In this document: piece by piece, positions 1-7,585 of the stretch | How positions within the stretch are numbered: position 1 is the first letter of the stretch | How the letters are laid out: each line of letters starts with the position of its first letter | Source of the DNA: CAZAGT01 sp964484515 | GTDB lineage: Bacteria > Desulfobacterota > DSM-4660 > Desulfatiglandales > HGW-15 | Reading direction: 5' to 3' | Length of the DNA stretch: 13,708 bases | NCBI GenBank assembly: GCA_964484515.1 | Contig: CAZAGT010000112.1 | Coordinates: 1-13,708, forward strand | Program-made: the position numbers and the translations under genes | The notes under the pieces: model-generated | Told to the model about the DNA's origin: nothing | Database searches by the model: none | The model's input: the letters and a program-made list of their open reading frames with translations, nothing else

Positions 1-218
1 GTTCGGTAGACGTTCACTGCCGAGTCCATTGCGGTGACGTAACTAACCGTAGTATAAAGGAAATCTGGCTTGACAGCTTGAAGCAGTATCGCAACCTTCA
101 CAAGAGCGGCCGCTTCGCTGAATTGCCGACCATGTGCCAAAGATGCTCCGATTGGCAATCAGGGTACGCGGATTTTGTGTTGGCCGACTGCGCCGATGCC
201 GGAATCCAAGAAACTTAG
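1..218 (+). CDS. Radical SAM/SPASM protein, C-terminal fragment (5' end outside window)
   Basis: The reading frame is open from the left edge (first full codon at base 3) to a TAG at 216-218, giving 71 visible residues. They match the end of a SPASM-type auxiliary iron-sulfur domain: Cys6 and Cys10, then a SIKEIW segment (residues 17-22), then CQRCSDW at 45-51. The following gene ends in the same way (SIKEIW, then CSRCPDW), so the two look like tandem paralogues. The radical SAM core with its CxxxCxxC motif would lie upstream and is not visible, so the reaction cannot be named. SPASM proteins mostly modify peptides, and some relatives act on sugars or cyclitols. The stop lies 24 bases before the next start, which fits one transcript. 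Confidence is high for the family end and low for function. Confidence 0.8.
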   Translation, partial: SVDVHCRVHCGDVTNRSIKEIWLDSLKQYRNLHKSGRFAELPTMCQRCSDWQSGYADFVLADCADAGIQET

Positions 219-242
219 GAGAGGAGGAAACCCGCTTGATCT

Positions 243-1217
243 ATGTCAGAGAATAGCATCATACATACCCAAGCAAGTTACAGCCTGAGAGAGGACGCCA
301 AGGATTTCCCCATGATGGTCGTATTGTCCTTCGTCTACGTGTGCAATGCTCGGTGCCCTAACTGCCCTTACAATAATTCGAATATTCGCGCAGCCTACTC
401 CGATGCCCTTGTCATGCCCGAACTCGTGTTCAAGAAGATTGCTGACGAATGCGGACTGTACCATTCTTACCTCAGGCTTTCCGGTGGCGGGGAACCGATG
501 CTCCACCCCCAGGCCGTGGATCTCATGATCTATGCCAAGGAACGCGGCGCGCGGATCGGTCTCATTACGAATGGGTCAAAGTTCACTCTTGCAAGCCTCA
601 AGACCCTTATCGCTGCCGGTGTGGATGTCATTGAGTTTAGTGTCGATGCCGGAAATGAGGAAACGTACGCGAAAACTCGGCCTGGTCTGGACTGGTCCAG
701 ATTGAATCAGAATGTACGCCTCGCCGTCGAACTCCGTGAGAAGCTTCGATCAAACACCAGCATTATCGCAAGTATCATTAACCAGACCGACATCGATGTC
801 CGGCAGGCGGAGGCCTATTGGAAGCAGATCGTGGATAAAGTCCAGGTAAGGAAATATCTGACATGGGGATACAACGAGGATAAGTCGGCCGACCCGACTC
901 CCTATTTGCCCCCACAGGATCGGGTGCCTTGCCCCTGGCTTTTTGAACGACTGAACATTGACTCCCGGGGCGATGTGACCCTCTGCGGCGAAGACATCGC
1001 TTTTGAGGAGAAATTTGCCAATGTGATGGATACGAGCATCAAGGAGATCTGGCATAGCCCTGAATTCACCTACTTTCGGGAAAGGCATCTTTCCGGTCAG
1101 GGAGACCGTATTCCTCTATGTAGCCGATGCCCGGACTGGAGATATCGATCGTGGCACTATAACTACTGGAAGATCCTTCGAGATGCCGAAAACGAAAAGC
1201 AACGGCACCAACAATGA
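243..1217 (+). CDS. Radical SAM protein with short SPASM-like C-terminus
   Basis: This is a 324-residue radical SAM enzyme. The cluster motif CNARCPNC lies at residues 34-41 (Cys34, Cys38, Cys41) and would bind the [4Fe-4S] that cleaves S-adenosylmethionine. SGGGEP at 80-85 is the usual SAM-contacting glycine motif. The C-terminal part has four cysteines (230, 248, 293, 296) and a conserved SIKEIW. That is fewer than the seven or eight of a full SPASM domain, which suggests one auxiliary cluster (twitch-like). The substrate is unknown. No precursor-peptide gene is seen beside it, and the next genes make a nucleotide sugar, so a sugar substrate is possible but unproven. An in-frame TGA at 237-239 forces the ATG at 243. 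The strong AGGAGG at 222-227 is 15 bases away, an unusually long spacing. The end overlaps the next gene by 35 bases. Confidence 0.9.
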   Translation: MSENSIIHTQASYSLREDAKDFPMMVVLSFVYVCNARCPNCPYNNSNIRAAYSDALVMPELVFKKIADECGLYHSYLRLSGGGEPMLHPQAVDLMIYAKERGARIGLITNGSKFTLASLKTLIAAGVDVIEFSVDAGNEETYAKTRPGLDWSRLNQNVRLAVELREKLRSNTSIIASIINQTDIDVRQAEAYWKQIVDKVQVRKYLTWGYNEDKSADPTPYLPPQDRVPCPWLFERLNIDSRGDVTLCGEDIAFEEKFANVMDTSIKEIWHSPEFTYFRERHLSGQGDRIPLCSRCPDWRYRSWHYNYWKILRDAENEKQRHQQ

Positions 1218-2013
1218 ATCTGATAGAATCCGCGCGGTCATACCGGCTGCCGGCTGCGGGAGTCGCCTGCTGCCTCTGACTCTGGTGACCCCCAAAGAGC
1301 TGTTTCCTTTGCGTCGGAGACCGATGATCCACATTGCGGTCGAAGAAGCGATCTCTTCTGGGATTGAGGACATTGCGATAGTCATTCGGCGGGGGAAAGA
1401 GGTCATTCGCTGCTATTTTGACGCTTTGATGTCATCATCAGAGCCCGCCTTGTCGGATCAGCGGTCGATCCTCTCTCGAGCAAAGATTCGGTATGTATTT
1501 CAAGAAAAACCCATTGGCATCGGAAATGCAATTTTTGAAAGTCGGCATTTCATTGATGACGACCCATTTGTCCTGATCATCCCGGATCAATTCTTGGATT
1601 CCGGAGTCCCGGCGCTCAGGCAGCTCTTAGACGCAACGCACAAATCCAAAGAAGGCGTCTGGAGTAGCCTGATCGTTCTTCCACCTGAAAAGGATTCACT
1701 GTTTCCTGGCGCCCGGGTGTTCGATCTCGCAAACCGCAAAGGGGACGTGTTTGAAGTCAGGGGGATCAAAGACATAACAGCAGGGTCCCCCGACTCCCTA
1801 CTAAGGGCTTTCGGACGCACATACTTTCCAAGAGGGGTATCTCGATTTTTTTCCGACCGTTTCTTGAACCCAGCAACAGGGGAAAACGATCTCTTACTCA
1901 CGTTTCAAGCACTCATGCATCAATTTTCAAACTTCGCCGTTATCCTAAAGGGCGCACCCATGGATTTCGGGACATGGGCAGGATATGAACACTTCTTCTC
2001 ACGTCTCAGATGA
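1183..2013 (+). CDS. GalU-like sugar-1-phosphate nucleotidyltransferase
   Basis: A cytosolic enzyme of 276 residues that would join a nucleoside triphosphate to a sugar-1-phosphate. The N-terminus has the NTP-transferase signature: AAGCGSRLLPLT at 22-33, then PKELFP at 37-42. QEKPIGIGNAIF (107-118) matches the GalU QxxxxGxGxA segment. D135 in IIPDQF is the likely metal-binding aspartate. GRTYFP (211-216), ENDLLLT (234-240) and DFGTWAGYE (261-269) match the later GalU blocks. The usual EKP sugar-binding block is degenerate here (EVRGIKD, 191-197), so UDP-glucose should not be assumed as product. Length is slightly below typical GalU (about 290-300). The ATG at 1183 has GGAAGA about nine bases upstream and lies inside the radical SAM gene. 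The end overlaps the next gene by 29 bases. Family assignment is firm, substrate is not. Confidence 0.87.
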   Translation: MPKTKSNGTNNESDRIRAVIPAAGCGSRLLPLTLVTPKELFPLRRRPMIHIAVEEAISSGIEDIAIVIRRGKEVIRCYFDALMSSSEPALSDQRSILSRAKIRYVFQEKPIGIGNAIFESRHFIDDDPFVLIIPDQFLDSGVPALRQLLDATHKSKEGVWSSLIVLPPEKDSLFPGARVFDLANRKGDVFEVRGIKDITAGSPDSLLRAFGRTYFPRGVSRFFSDRFLNPATGENDLLLTFQALMHQFSNFAVILKGAPMDFGTWAGYEHFFSRLR

Positions 2014-2779
2014 AGCAGAACGCGAGCAACAGAACGCGGCGGAGGATGCCAATCGACCTCAAGGGAAGAACGCACGCCGCACCGTAGGAATTCTGCAACC
2101 AGGTTACTTACCGTGGCTAGGCTTTTTTGAACAGCTTTATCGCTGTGACGTGTTCGTCGTTTACGATGACGTCCAATATGAAAAAGGGGGCTGGCGAAAT
2201 CGCAACCGGATCAAGGCACCCCATGGGGTCTTATGGCTCACGGTCCCGGTTCTGCTCAAGGGCAGGGGCCTCCCTTTGATAAAAGATGTCACGATCAATT
2301 CATCTGAGAATTGGCAGAAAAAGCACGTCAAAACGATTACTCAAAGCTACCAAAAGGCAGAGTATTTCGGGACTTATGCCGACAGTCTTTTTGCCATACT
2401 TAACCGATCTTACACGTATCTGATCGATCTCGATTTGGCATTAATCGATTGGCTGCGAGAACAACTAGGTATTACAACACCGATGCTATTGGCTTCGGAG
2501 ATCGGAATTTCGGGCTCGAGCGGCCGAAGGCTCATTGATATCATCAAATTCCTTGAGGGTGATCACTTCTACGAAGGTTCGGCGGGGAGAAACTATCTGG
2601 ATCTCCAGCTCTTTGAGGAGGCGGGGATAGCCGTGACATTTCAGGACTACCAACATCCCCGTTATCACCAACTCCATGGTGATTTTGTATCCCATCTCTC
2701 AACCATCGACCTTCTTTTCAATTGCGGCTCACGGAGCCAGTCTATCCTTGCAGAGGCTGGGGGGGGAGAAAGGACATGA
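1985..2779 (+). CDS. WbqC-family protein
   Basis: A 264-residue protein of the WbqC-like family, found in O-antigen and other amino-sugar clusters. The exact reaction of the family is not something I can state; a tailoring step on a sugar nucleotide is the usual guess. The diagnostic block starts after a hydrophilic 30-residue N-terminal extension: GILQPGYLPWLGFFEQL at 35-51, DVFVVYDDVQYEKGGW at 55-70 and NRNRIK at 72-77. Later family segments include FYEGSAGRNYLD and the C-terminal LSTIDLLFNCG. No signal peptide or membrane span is visible, so it is probably cytosolic. The ATG at 1985 is the only reasonable start before the conserved block and overlaps the nucleotidyltransferase end. The stop shares ATGA with the dehydratase start, so translation is probably coupled. 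Confidence 0.88.
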   Translation: MNTSSHVSDEAEREQQNAAEDANRPQGKNARRTVGILQPGYLPWLGFFEQLYRCDVFVVYDDVQYEKGGWRNRNRIKAPHGVLWLTVPVLLKGRGLPLIKDVTINSSENWQKKHVKTITQSYQKAEYFGTYADSLFAILNRSYTYLIDLDLALIDWLREQLGITTPMLLASEIGISGSSGRRLIDIIKFLEGDHFYEGSAGRNYLDLQLFEEAGIAVTFQDYQHPRYHQLHGDFVSHLSTIDLLFNCGSRSQSILAEAGGGERT

Positions 2780-3810
2780 AGACAGTTTTGATCACTGGAG
2801 GAGCGGGCTTCATCGGCTCAACCTTTGCCCGTTATCTTTACGGGAAATATCCGGATTATAGATTGCTAGTGTTAGATAGCCTTACGTATGCCGGCGATGT
2901 CGAAAACCTTCCCGTTCCTATTTGGAGAGAAAATGACGAACGCTTTGCTTTCTGGTATGGCAATGTCACGAACGGCGAACTTATGGCTACCCTGGTCTCA
3001 CAAGCCGATATGGTTGTCCATTTCGCAGCTGAGACGCATGTTACAAGATCCATTTATGATAATACTCTCTTTTTCAAAACGGACGTGCTTGGCACCCAGG
3101 CGGTGGCAAACTCGATCGCTAAATTCAAGGGACGCATTGAGCGATTCTTGCACATCTCCAGTTCAGAGGTGTATGGTACGGCCCTGACAGAAAAGATGGA
3201 TGAAAATCATCCCTTAAATCCGATGAGCCCTTACGCTGCCGCCAAAGCCGGCGCCGATCGTCTCGCTTATTCCTATTGGGCAACCTATGATATACCTGCC
3301 GTTATCGTTAGACCTTTCAATAACTATGGCCCGAGGCAACACTTGGAAAAGGTTATTCCACGATTCATCACCAGCACTCTGTTGAATGAGGAGCTCCGGG
3401 TTCACGGGGACGGCTCCTCCGCCCGAGATTTTCTTCACGTGCTCGACAATTGTGAAGCGATTGACCTACTTTTGCATGCGCCGCCGGAAAAGGTCGTCGG
3501 TCAGGTCTTTAACATCGGCTCTGGCGAACATCGTTCAATCCTATCGATTGCAGAGGACATCCTTGAAATCATGCAGCCCTCTGACCATTCGCTGTTGCAT
3601 ATCGGTGACCGCCCGGGGCAGGTATTAAGGCATACGGCCAATATCTCAAAGATTACATCAACCCTGGGCTGGAGGCCGAAAATATCTTGGAGCAAAGGCC
3701 TCAAGGAGACCATCCAGTGGTATCAAGACCATCAAGAATGGTGGCAAAAGCAGCTTTGGATGAGGGAAATCCCCATTACGACCGCGAACGGGAGGCGTGA
3801 GTTACATTAA
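2776..3810 (+). CDS. NAD-dependent nucleotide-sugar 4,6-dehydratase/epimerase (extended SDR)
   Basis: A 344-residue extended short-chain dehydrogenase. GGAGFIG (8-14) is the NAD-binding loop and D35 at the end of strand two favours NAD over NADP. DSLTYAGDVENL (35-46) is very like RmlB. The catalytic Tyr153 and Lys157 sit in YAAAK, and RPFNNYGPRQ (179-188) and GDGSSARDFLHV (211-222) are typical of nucleotide-sugar dehydratases. It would convert an NDP-hexose to the 4-keto-6-deoxy form. The active-site loop reads HISSSEVYG instead of the RmlB HISTDEVYG. The glutamate is kept but the aspartate is lost, as in GDP-mannose 4,6-dehydratase or LegB-type enzymes, so dTDP-glucose is not a safe substrate call. 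The ATG at 2776 is chosen because the Rossmann fold begins there and AGAAAGG precedes it. An upstream in-frame ATG at 2722 would add 18 unrelated residues. Confidence 0.88.
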   Translation: MKTVLITGGAGFIGSTFARYLYGKYPDYRLLVLDSLTYAGDVENLPVPIWRENDERFAFWYGNVTNGELMATLVSQADMVVHFAAETHVTRSIYDNTLFFKTDVLGTQAVANSIAKFKGRIERFLHISSSEVYGTALTEKMDENHPLNPMSPYAAAKAGADRLAYSYWATYDIPAVIVRPFNNYGPRQHLEKVIPRFITSTLLNEELRVHGDGSSARDFLHVLDNCEAIDLLLHAPPEKVVGQVFNIGSGEHRSILSIAEDILEIMQPSDHSLLHIGDRPGQVLRHTANISKITSTLGWRPKISWSKGLKETIQWYQDHQEWWQKQLWMREIPITTANGRRELH

Positions 3811-3853
3811 TGACTTCAATACCCGTTTCCAGGCAGCCACGGAGGATCTTCCT

Positions 3854-4975
3854 TTGAAAGTTGAATTCTTCCGCCACAATCTGGAGGAACAGGATATCCA
3901 TAGCCTATCTATGGTCTTGCGATCTGTTTTCATAACCACTGGCCCCGTCACCTCCGAATTTGAGAAGAAGTTCGCCCGCTACGTCGAATCGGAAGATGCG
4001 GTTGCCTTAAATTCATGTACCGCCGCACTTCATTTATCCCTGGTAGCCCTTGGCATAGGACCAGGCGACGAAGTCATTACGACACCCATGACATTCATAG
4101 CAACCGCCACCGCCATCATGCAAGCGGGAGCTACTCCCGTTCTGGTTGATGTAGAACCAGAAACAGCCTTGATGGATGTCGAGAGGGTTGAGGAAGCCAT
4201 CACAGCCCGTACCAAGGCCATCATCCCCGTGCATCTGTATGGCTCGATGGTCGACATGCGAGCCCTGCGCCCAATCGCTGATCACTACAACATCAAAATC
4301 GTTGAAGACAGTGCTCACTGCATTGAGGGTGAACGGGAGGGATCAAGACCCGGTTCCCTGGGAGACCTTGCTTGTTACAGCTTTTACGCCACCAAGAATT
4401 TGAGCTGCGGCGAAGGCGGCGCGGTTGCTACCAATGACCCCGAGCTTGCACAGAGGATCAGGCTCCTTCGAAATCATGGCATGACCAAGGATGCGGCCAC
4501 CCGTTACACCGGGAAATATCAACATTGGGACATGGCCATGATGGGGTGGAAATGTAACATGGATGACATTCACGCCGCCTTGCTCGTCAGGCAAATTGAA
4601 AGACTGGATGCCTATTGGGCACGGCGGCAAGAGATCTCTATGGCGTACGATTCTCAGCTTCTTGAGATCCCCGACATCCAAATTCCCAAGACGAGAGGCA
4701 AGAGCGCGCGGCATCTCTACACGATATGGGTGGACCCGGACTCGCGTGATGAGGTTCTATCACACTTACAACAAAAGGGAATTGGCGTCGCGGTACACTA
4801 TAGGGCTATGCATACGCTGACATTTTTCAAAGAGACTTTTCGATATCAGCCCGACGACTACCCTGTCGCATACCGAATCGGTCAAAGAACCTTGTCGCTA
4901 CCCCTTTATCCAAGCCTCAAAGACGATGAAGTTGCGTATATCACTCTCGCTCTCAAAGAACTCTACGATCGGTAA
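3854..4975 (+). CDS. DegT/DnrJ/EryC1-family PLP sugar aminotransferase (ArnB-like)
   Basis: A fold-type I PLP enzyme of 373 residues. It would transfer an amino group, usually from glutamate, to the keto sugar made by the neighbouring dehydratase. NSCTAALH (53-60) binds the cofactor phosphate, EDSAH (151-155) holds the aspartate that pairs with the pyridine nitrogen, and Lys181 in YATKNLSCGEGG (178-189) is the Schiff-base lysine. CNMDDIHAAL (234-243) and HYRAMH (315-320) are further family blocks, closest to ArnB/PseC-type C4 aminotransferases. The start chosen is TTG at 3854. It has GGAGGA at 3841-3846, seven bases upstream, and the product then begins MKVEFFRHNL like many relatives. The alternative GTG at 3797 gives 392 residues, overlaps the dehydratase stop, and has GGAGG only one base away, which is too close. 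Confidence 0.9.
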   Translation: MKVEFFRHNLEEQDIHSLSMVLRSVFITTGPVTSEFEKKFARYVESEDAVALNSCTAALHLSLVALGIGPGDEVITTPMTFIATATAIMQAGATPVLVDVEPETALMDVERVEEAITARTKAIIPVHLYGSMVDMRALRPIADHYNIKIVEDSAHCIEGEREGSRPGSLGDLACYSFYATKNLSCGEGGAVATNDPELAQRIRLLRNHGMTKDAATRYTGKYQHWDMAMMGWKCNMDDIHAALLVRQIERLDAYWARRQEISMAYDSQLLEIPDIQIPKTRGKSARHLYTIWVDPDSRDEVLSHLQQKGIGVAVHYRAMHTLTFFKETFRYQPDDYPVAYRIGQRTLSLPLYPSLKDDEVAYITLALKELYDR

Positions 4976-5086
4976 CGTACCGTCTTTGCACTGCTGACAA
5001 GGGCCTATCAATGGCGACGACTGATCTATTGCTTGAAAGATAATGTTCCGACTACCACCTTTTCGTCAATCCGGACATCAAGAGAT

Positions 5087-7585
5087 ATGATATCCCAAGC
5101 CAACCTGATAACCCGTAAATCACAATTGTTTGCCATCTGCTTCATCCTTTTAATCTCGATTATATTCTTCTACCCTGTCATCTTTGAAGGGAGGACATTC
5201 TATGCTTTCGATAATCTACTGCAATATATGCCGTGGTCGACGTTCAACTCCCACACTGAACCGCACAATCCCTTGATTTCTGATCCCGTTAATCTCTTCT
5301 ACCTCACAAGCCATTACCTAAAGTCATCTTTGCAGGAAGGCGTACTCCCTTTTTGGAAAAGTTCAAATTTTTGCGGTGTATTATACACGCCGCCTTACCA
5401 TCCACTCTACTATCTGCTCTTTATCTTTCAGCCGTTGTCCACCCACGACCTGTTCCTCTGGTTTCACCTCCTGGGCATTGGGATCTTTATGTGGCTTTTT
5501 CTGAGGGAAATCGGCCTCGGCGATCTGGCCGCCACCGTAGGAGCCGTGTCGTGGATGTTTAACGGCTATCTGATGGTATGGTTTGAATTTGAAAACGTAC
5601 CCATGCTGGCGTTTCCGTTGGTAGGGACGCTTTTCTTTCTTGAACGCTGGTTTAAGACACACAGCATGCTTTCTTTTCTCTGGCTCGTGGTTTTCATCGC
5701 TCTTTCGATATGTGCCAGCCTTGCGCATATCCTTATTTATCAGTTCATCTTCCTGGCCTTCTACACCATTTATCGTTTCCTGACCGCAGAAGACCAGCAA
5801 TCACACCAACTCAATACGAAGTTTCGCTATATGTTACTCGGCACCGGTCTCGCCTTCTTGATCGCCTCCATTGTCTCCCTCAGTTTCTTCACCGCCCATC
5901 TATCCGTCTATCAGGCCAGCCAGAGAGATCCGATCCCGTTCTCTGAACTCTACAAGCTCACGGGGCAGTTACCGGCGAAGTACTTGATCACGTTGATCTT
6001 TCCAGATTTTTTTGGTAGCCCCGTTCTTGACATGACCTTTACCCCTTCCGTTCATGGCCATCAGCCTTACAATAATTACAATGAACTGTGCATCTATCCG
6101 GGCATTCTCGTCCTTTTTCTCGCTGTTGCATGTATTCCCTATTGCACAAGACGGAAATACGTATGTTTTTTTGTCGCTACAGCCGTTCTTACCCTTCTGA
6201 TGGCCATGGGCTCCATAATCTACTATCCGTTTGCCAGATTCATTCCAGGGCTCAACCTCTCGACTCCGACTAGGGTACTCTATCTATTTGGCTTTTCCAT
6301 GTCTACGCTGGCTGCCTTCGGAACGGATATCATTATGAAAGAAAGCGGTCCTCGGCGTTATGCAGTTGTGTCGCTTTGGACTCTGCTGACGCTTATCGTC
6401 GCCATAGCCGCTATCGCCGTTCAAACCGACTCCGGCATTCACTGGGCGGCCGGCTCGGCTTTCGGTGATCGATTGACCGAGCTTCTGCCAAGACTAAAAG
6501 AGCACTACAGCCTTTTTTATCCGGTGATTTTAAAACCCCTTTTCATGGTGCTGCTCTCACTCAACATAGTCGTTGCGATTCTCTTTGCGGGAAAACGGCT
6601 TCACAAGCACCTGTTGGGCACCCTCGCCATTTCCCTGCTTACCTACGACCTGATCTCTTTCGGCCTTTTTTATAACACAACATCACCGATGGATCTCAAG
6701 TACCCCACTACCCCTGCTATCCGTTTTCTCCAAAAAGATAGCACAAAATTCCGCGTCGTCACCGTTGGCAACTTTTTGCACAACGCGCTTGCCGTCTATA
6801 ACCTCGAAGACATTGGTGGATACGGATCTTTCTATCCTCGGCGATACGGGGAGTTCCTCCATCTAACCCAGCATGGTTATACACCTGGTTCTCTGCCTGA
6901 CAAGTTCAATCGCTGGATCTTCTTCAGCCGATTGGACTCGCCGCTTCTCGACTTTCTTAACACGAAATACGCCCTAATCCCGCCGCATGCAAGGATCAAC
7001 CTCCCTGCGTGGAGACTTGTTTATGACGGTGAAATTGCGATTTACCAAAACTTGAATGTCCTTCCCAGGGTATTCTTTGTGAATAAATATGATCTTGTTG
7101 ACACTCCCGAAAAGGCCCATCAAGCCATTGCCCAATTCACTAACGAGGATTTCGGCGAAAAAGTACTTTTGGAATCGCCACCGCCCTTCGATTTCGCGGT
7201 TCCCGAATCTCAAACTCCATTAGAGTCAAGGATCGAGATCCTGGCATATAAAGAGAACGAGATCACGCTAAGTGTATCTGCCCCCTCGGATGGATTTGTA
7301 GTCATTAGTGGCAGTTATCATCCGAGCTGGACCGCGCGTGTCGACGACGAAGGGACCGAAATTCTTCGTGCAAACTATATTGGACGTGCCATCCCCGTCA
7401 AGGCTGGGCACCGCACGATAGAACTGACCTGCAGACCAAGACCCGTCATCATCGGCCTCGCGATAACGGCCGCCTCCTGGATCCTTCTTTTCGGATTGAT
7501 CTTAATCCTGTCTTCCAAGAAAATTTTGGGCCGTACGAGCACCGACGTCGCAGGAGGCGACAGCGACACGAATGCGGCTATCTAA
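5087..7585 (+). CDS. YfhO-type multi-pass membrane protein, probable GT-C glycosyltransferase
   Basis: An 832-residue inner-membrane protein of the YfhO type. A first membrane span lies at about residues 13-33. It is followed by the extracytoplasmic loop YAFDNLLQYMPW (about 39-50), whose Asp is the likely GT-C catalytic position, and by many further hydrophobic helices to about residue 545. A long soluble, outward-facing part follows. It ends in the family pattern YHPSWTA, then RAIPVKAGHRTIEL, then a last span near 785-808 and a hydrophilic tail. YfhO in Bacillus is tied to sugar transfer onto lipid-anchored polymers, so a polyprenyl-phosphate-sugar-dependent transferase is likely here. The ATG at 5087 is preferred. 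A TTG at 5033 would add 18 residues but has no ribosome site. A 111-base gap separates it from the aminotransferase, and its end overlaps the methyltransferase by 14 bases. Confidence 0.82.
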   Translation: MISQANLITRKSQLFAICFILLISIIFFYPVIFEGRTFYAFDNLLQYMPWSTFNSHTEPHNPLISDPVNLFYLTSHYLKSSLQEGVLPFWKSSNFCGVLYTPPYHPLYYLLFIFQPLSTHDLFLWFHLLGIGIFMWLFLREIGLGDLAATVGAVSWMFNGYLMVWFEFENVPMLAFPLVGTLFFLERWFKTHSMLSFLWLVVFIALSICASLAHILIYQFIFLAFYTIYRFLTAEDQQSHQLNTKFRYMLLGTGLAFLIASIVSLSFFTAHLSVYQASQRDPIPFSELYKLTGQLPAKYLITLIFPDFFGSPVLDMTFTPSVHGHQPYNNYNELCIYPGILVLFLAVACIPYCTRRKYVCFFVATAVLTLLMAMGSIIYYPFARFIPGLNLSTPTRVLYLFGFSMSTLAAFGTDIIMKESGPRRYAVVSLWTLLTLIVAIAAIAVQTDSGIHWAAGSAFGDRLTELLPRLKEHYSLFYPVILKPLFMVLLSLNIVVAILFAGKRLHKHLLGTLAISLLTYDLISFGLFYNTTSPMDLKYPTTPAIRFLQKDSTKFRVVTVGNFLHNALAVYNLEDIGGYGSFYPRRYGEFLHLTQHGYTPGSLPDKFNRWIFFSRLDSPLLDFLNTKYALIPPHARINLPAWRLVYDGEIAIYQNLNVLPRVFFVNKYDLVDTPEKAHQAIAQFTNEDFGEKVLLESPPPFDFAVPESQTPLESRIEILAYKENEITLSVSAPSDGFVVISGSYHPSWTARVDDEGTEILRANYIGRAIPVKAGHRTIELTCRPRPVIIGLAITAASWILLFGLILILSSKKILGRTSTDVAGGDSDTNAAI

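Noticed and set aside
2722..2775. Upstream ATG extension of the dehydratase
   Set aside because: The Rossmann fold begins at the ATG at 2776, which has its own purine-rich site and an ATGA overlap with the gene before. The 18 added residues are the out-of-frame shadow of the WbqC end.
4976..5086. Possible promoter between the aminotransferase and the YfhO-type gene (GATAAT at about 5039-5044)
   Set aside because: No acceptable -35 box lies at the right distance. The 111-base gap may hold a weak promoter, but nothing in it can be supported.
5381..5800. Minus-strand frame of 139 codons within the YfhO-type gene
   Set aside because: Charged, featureless product, the mirror of hydrophobic codons on the coding strand.
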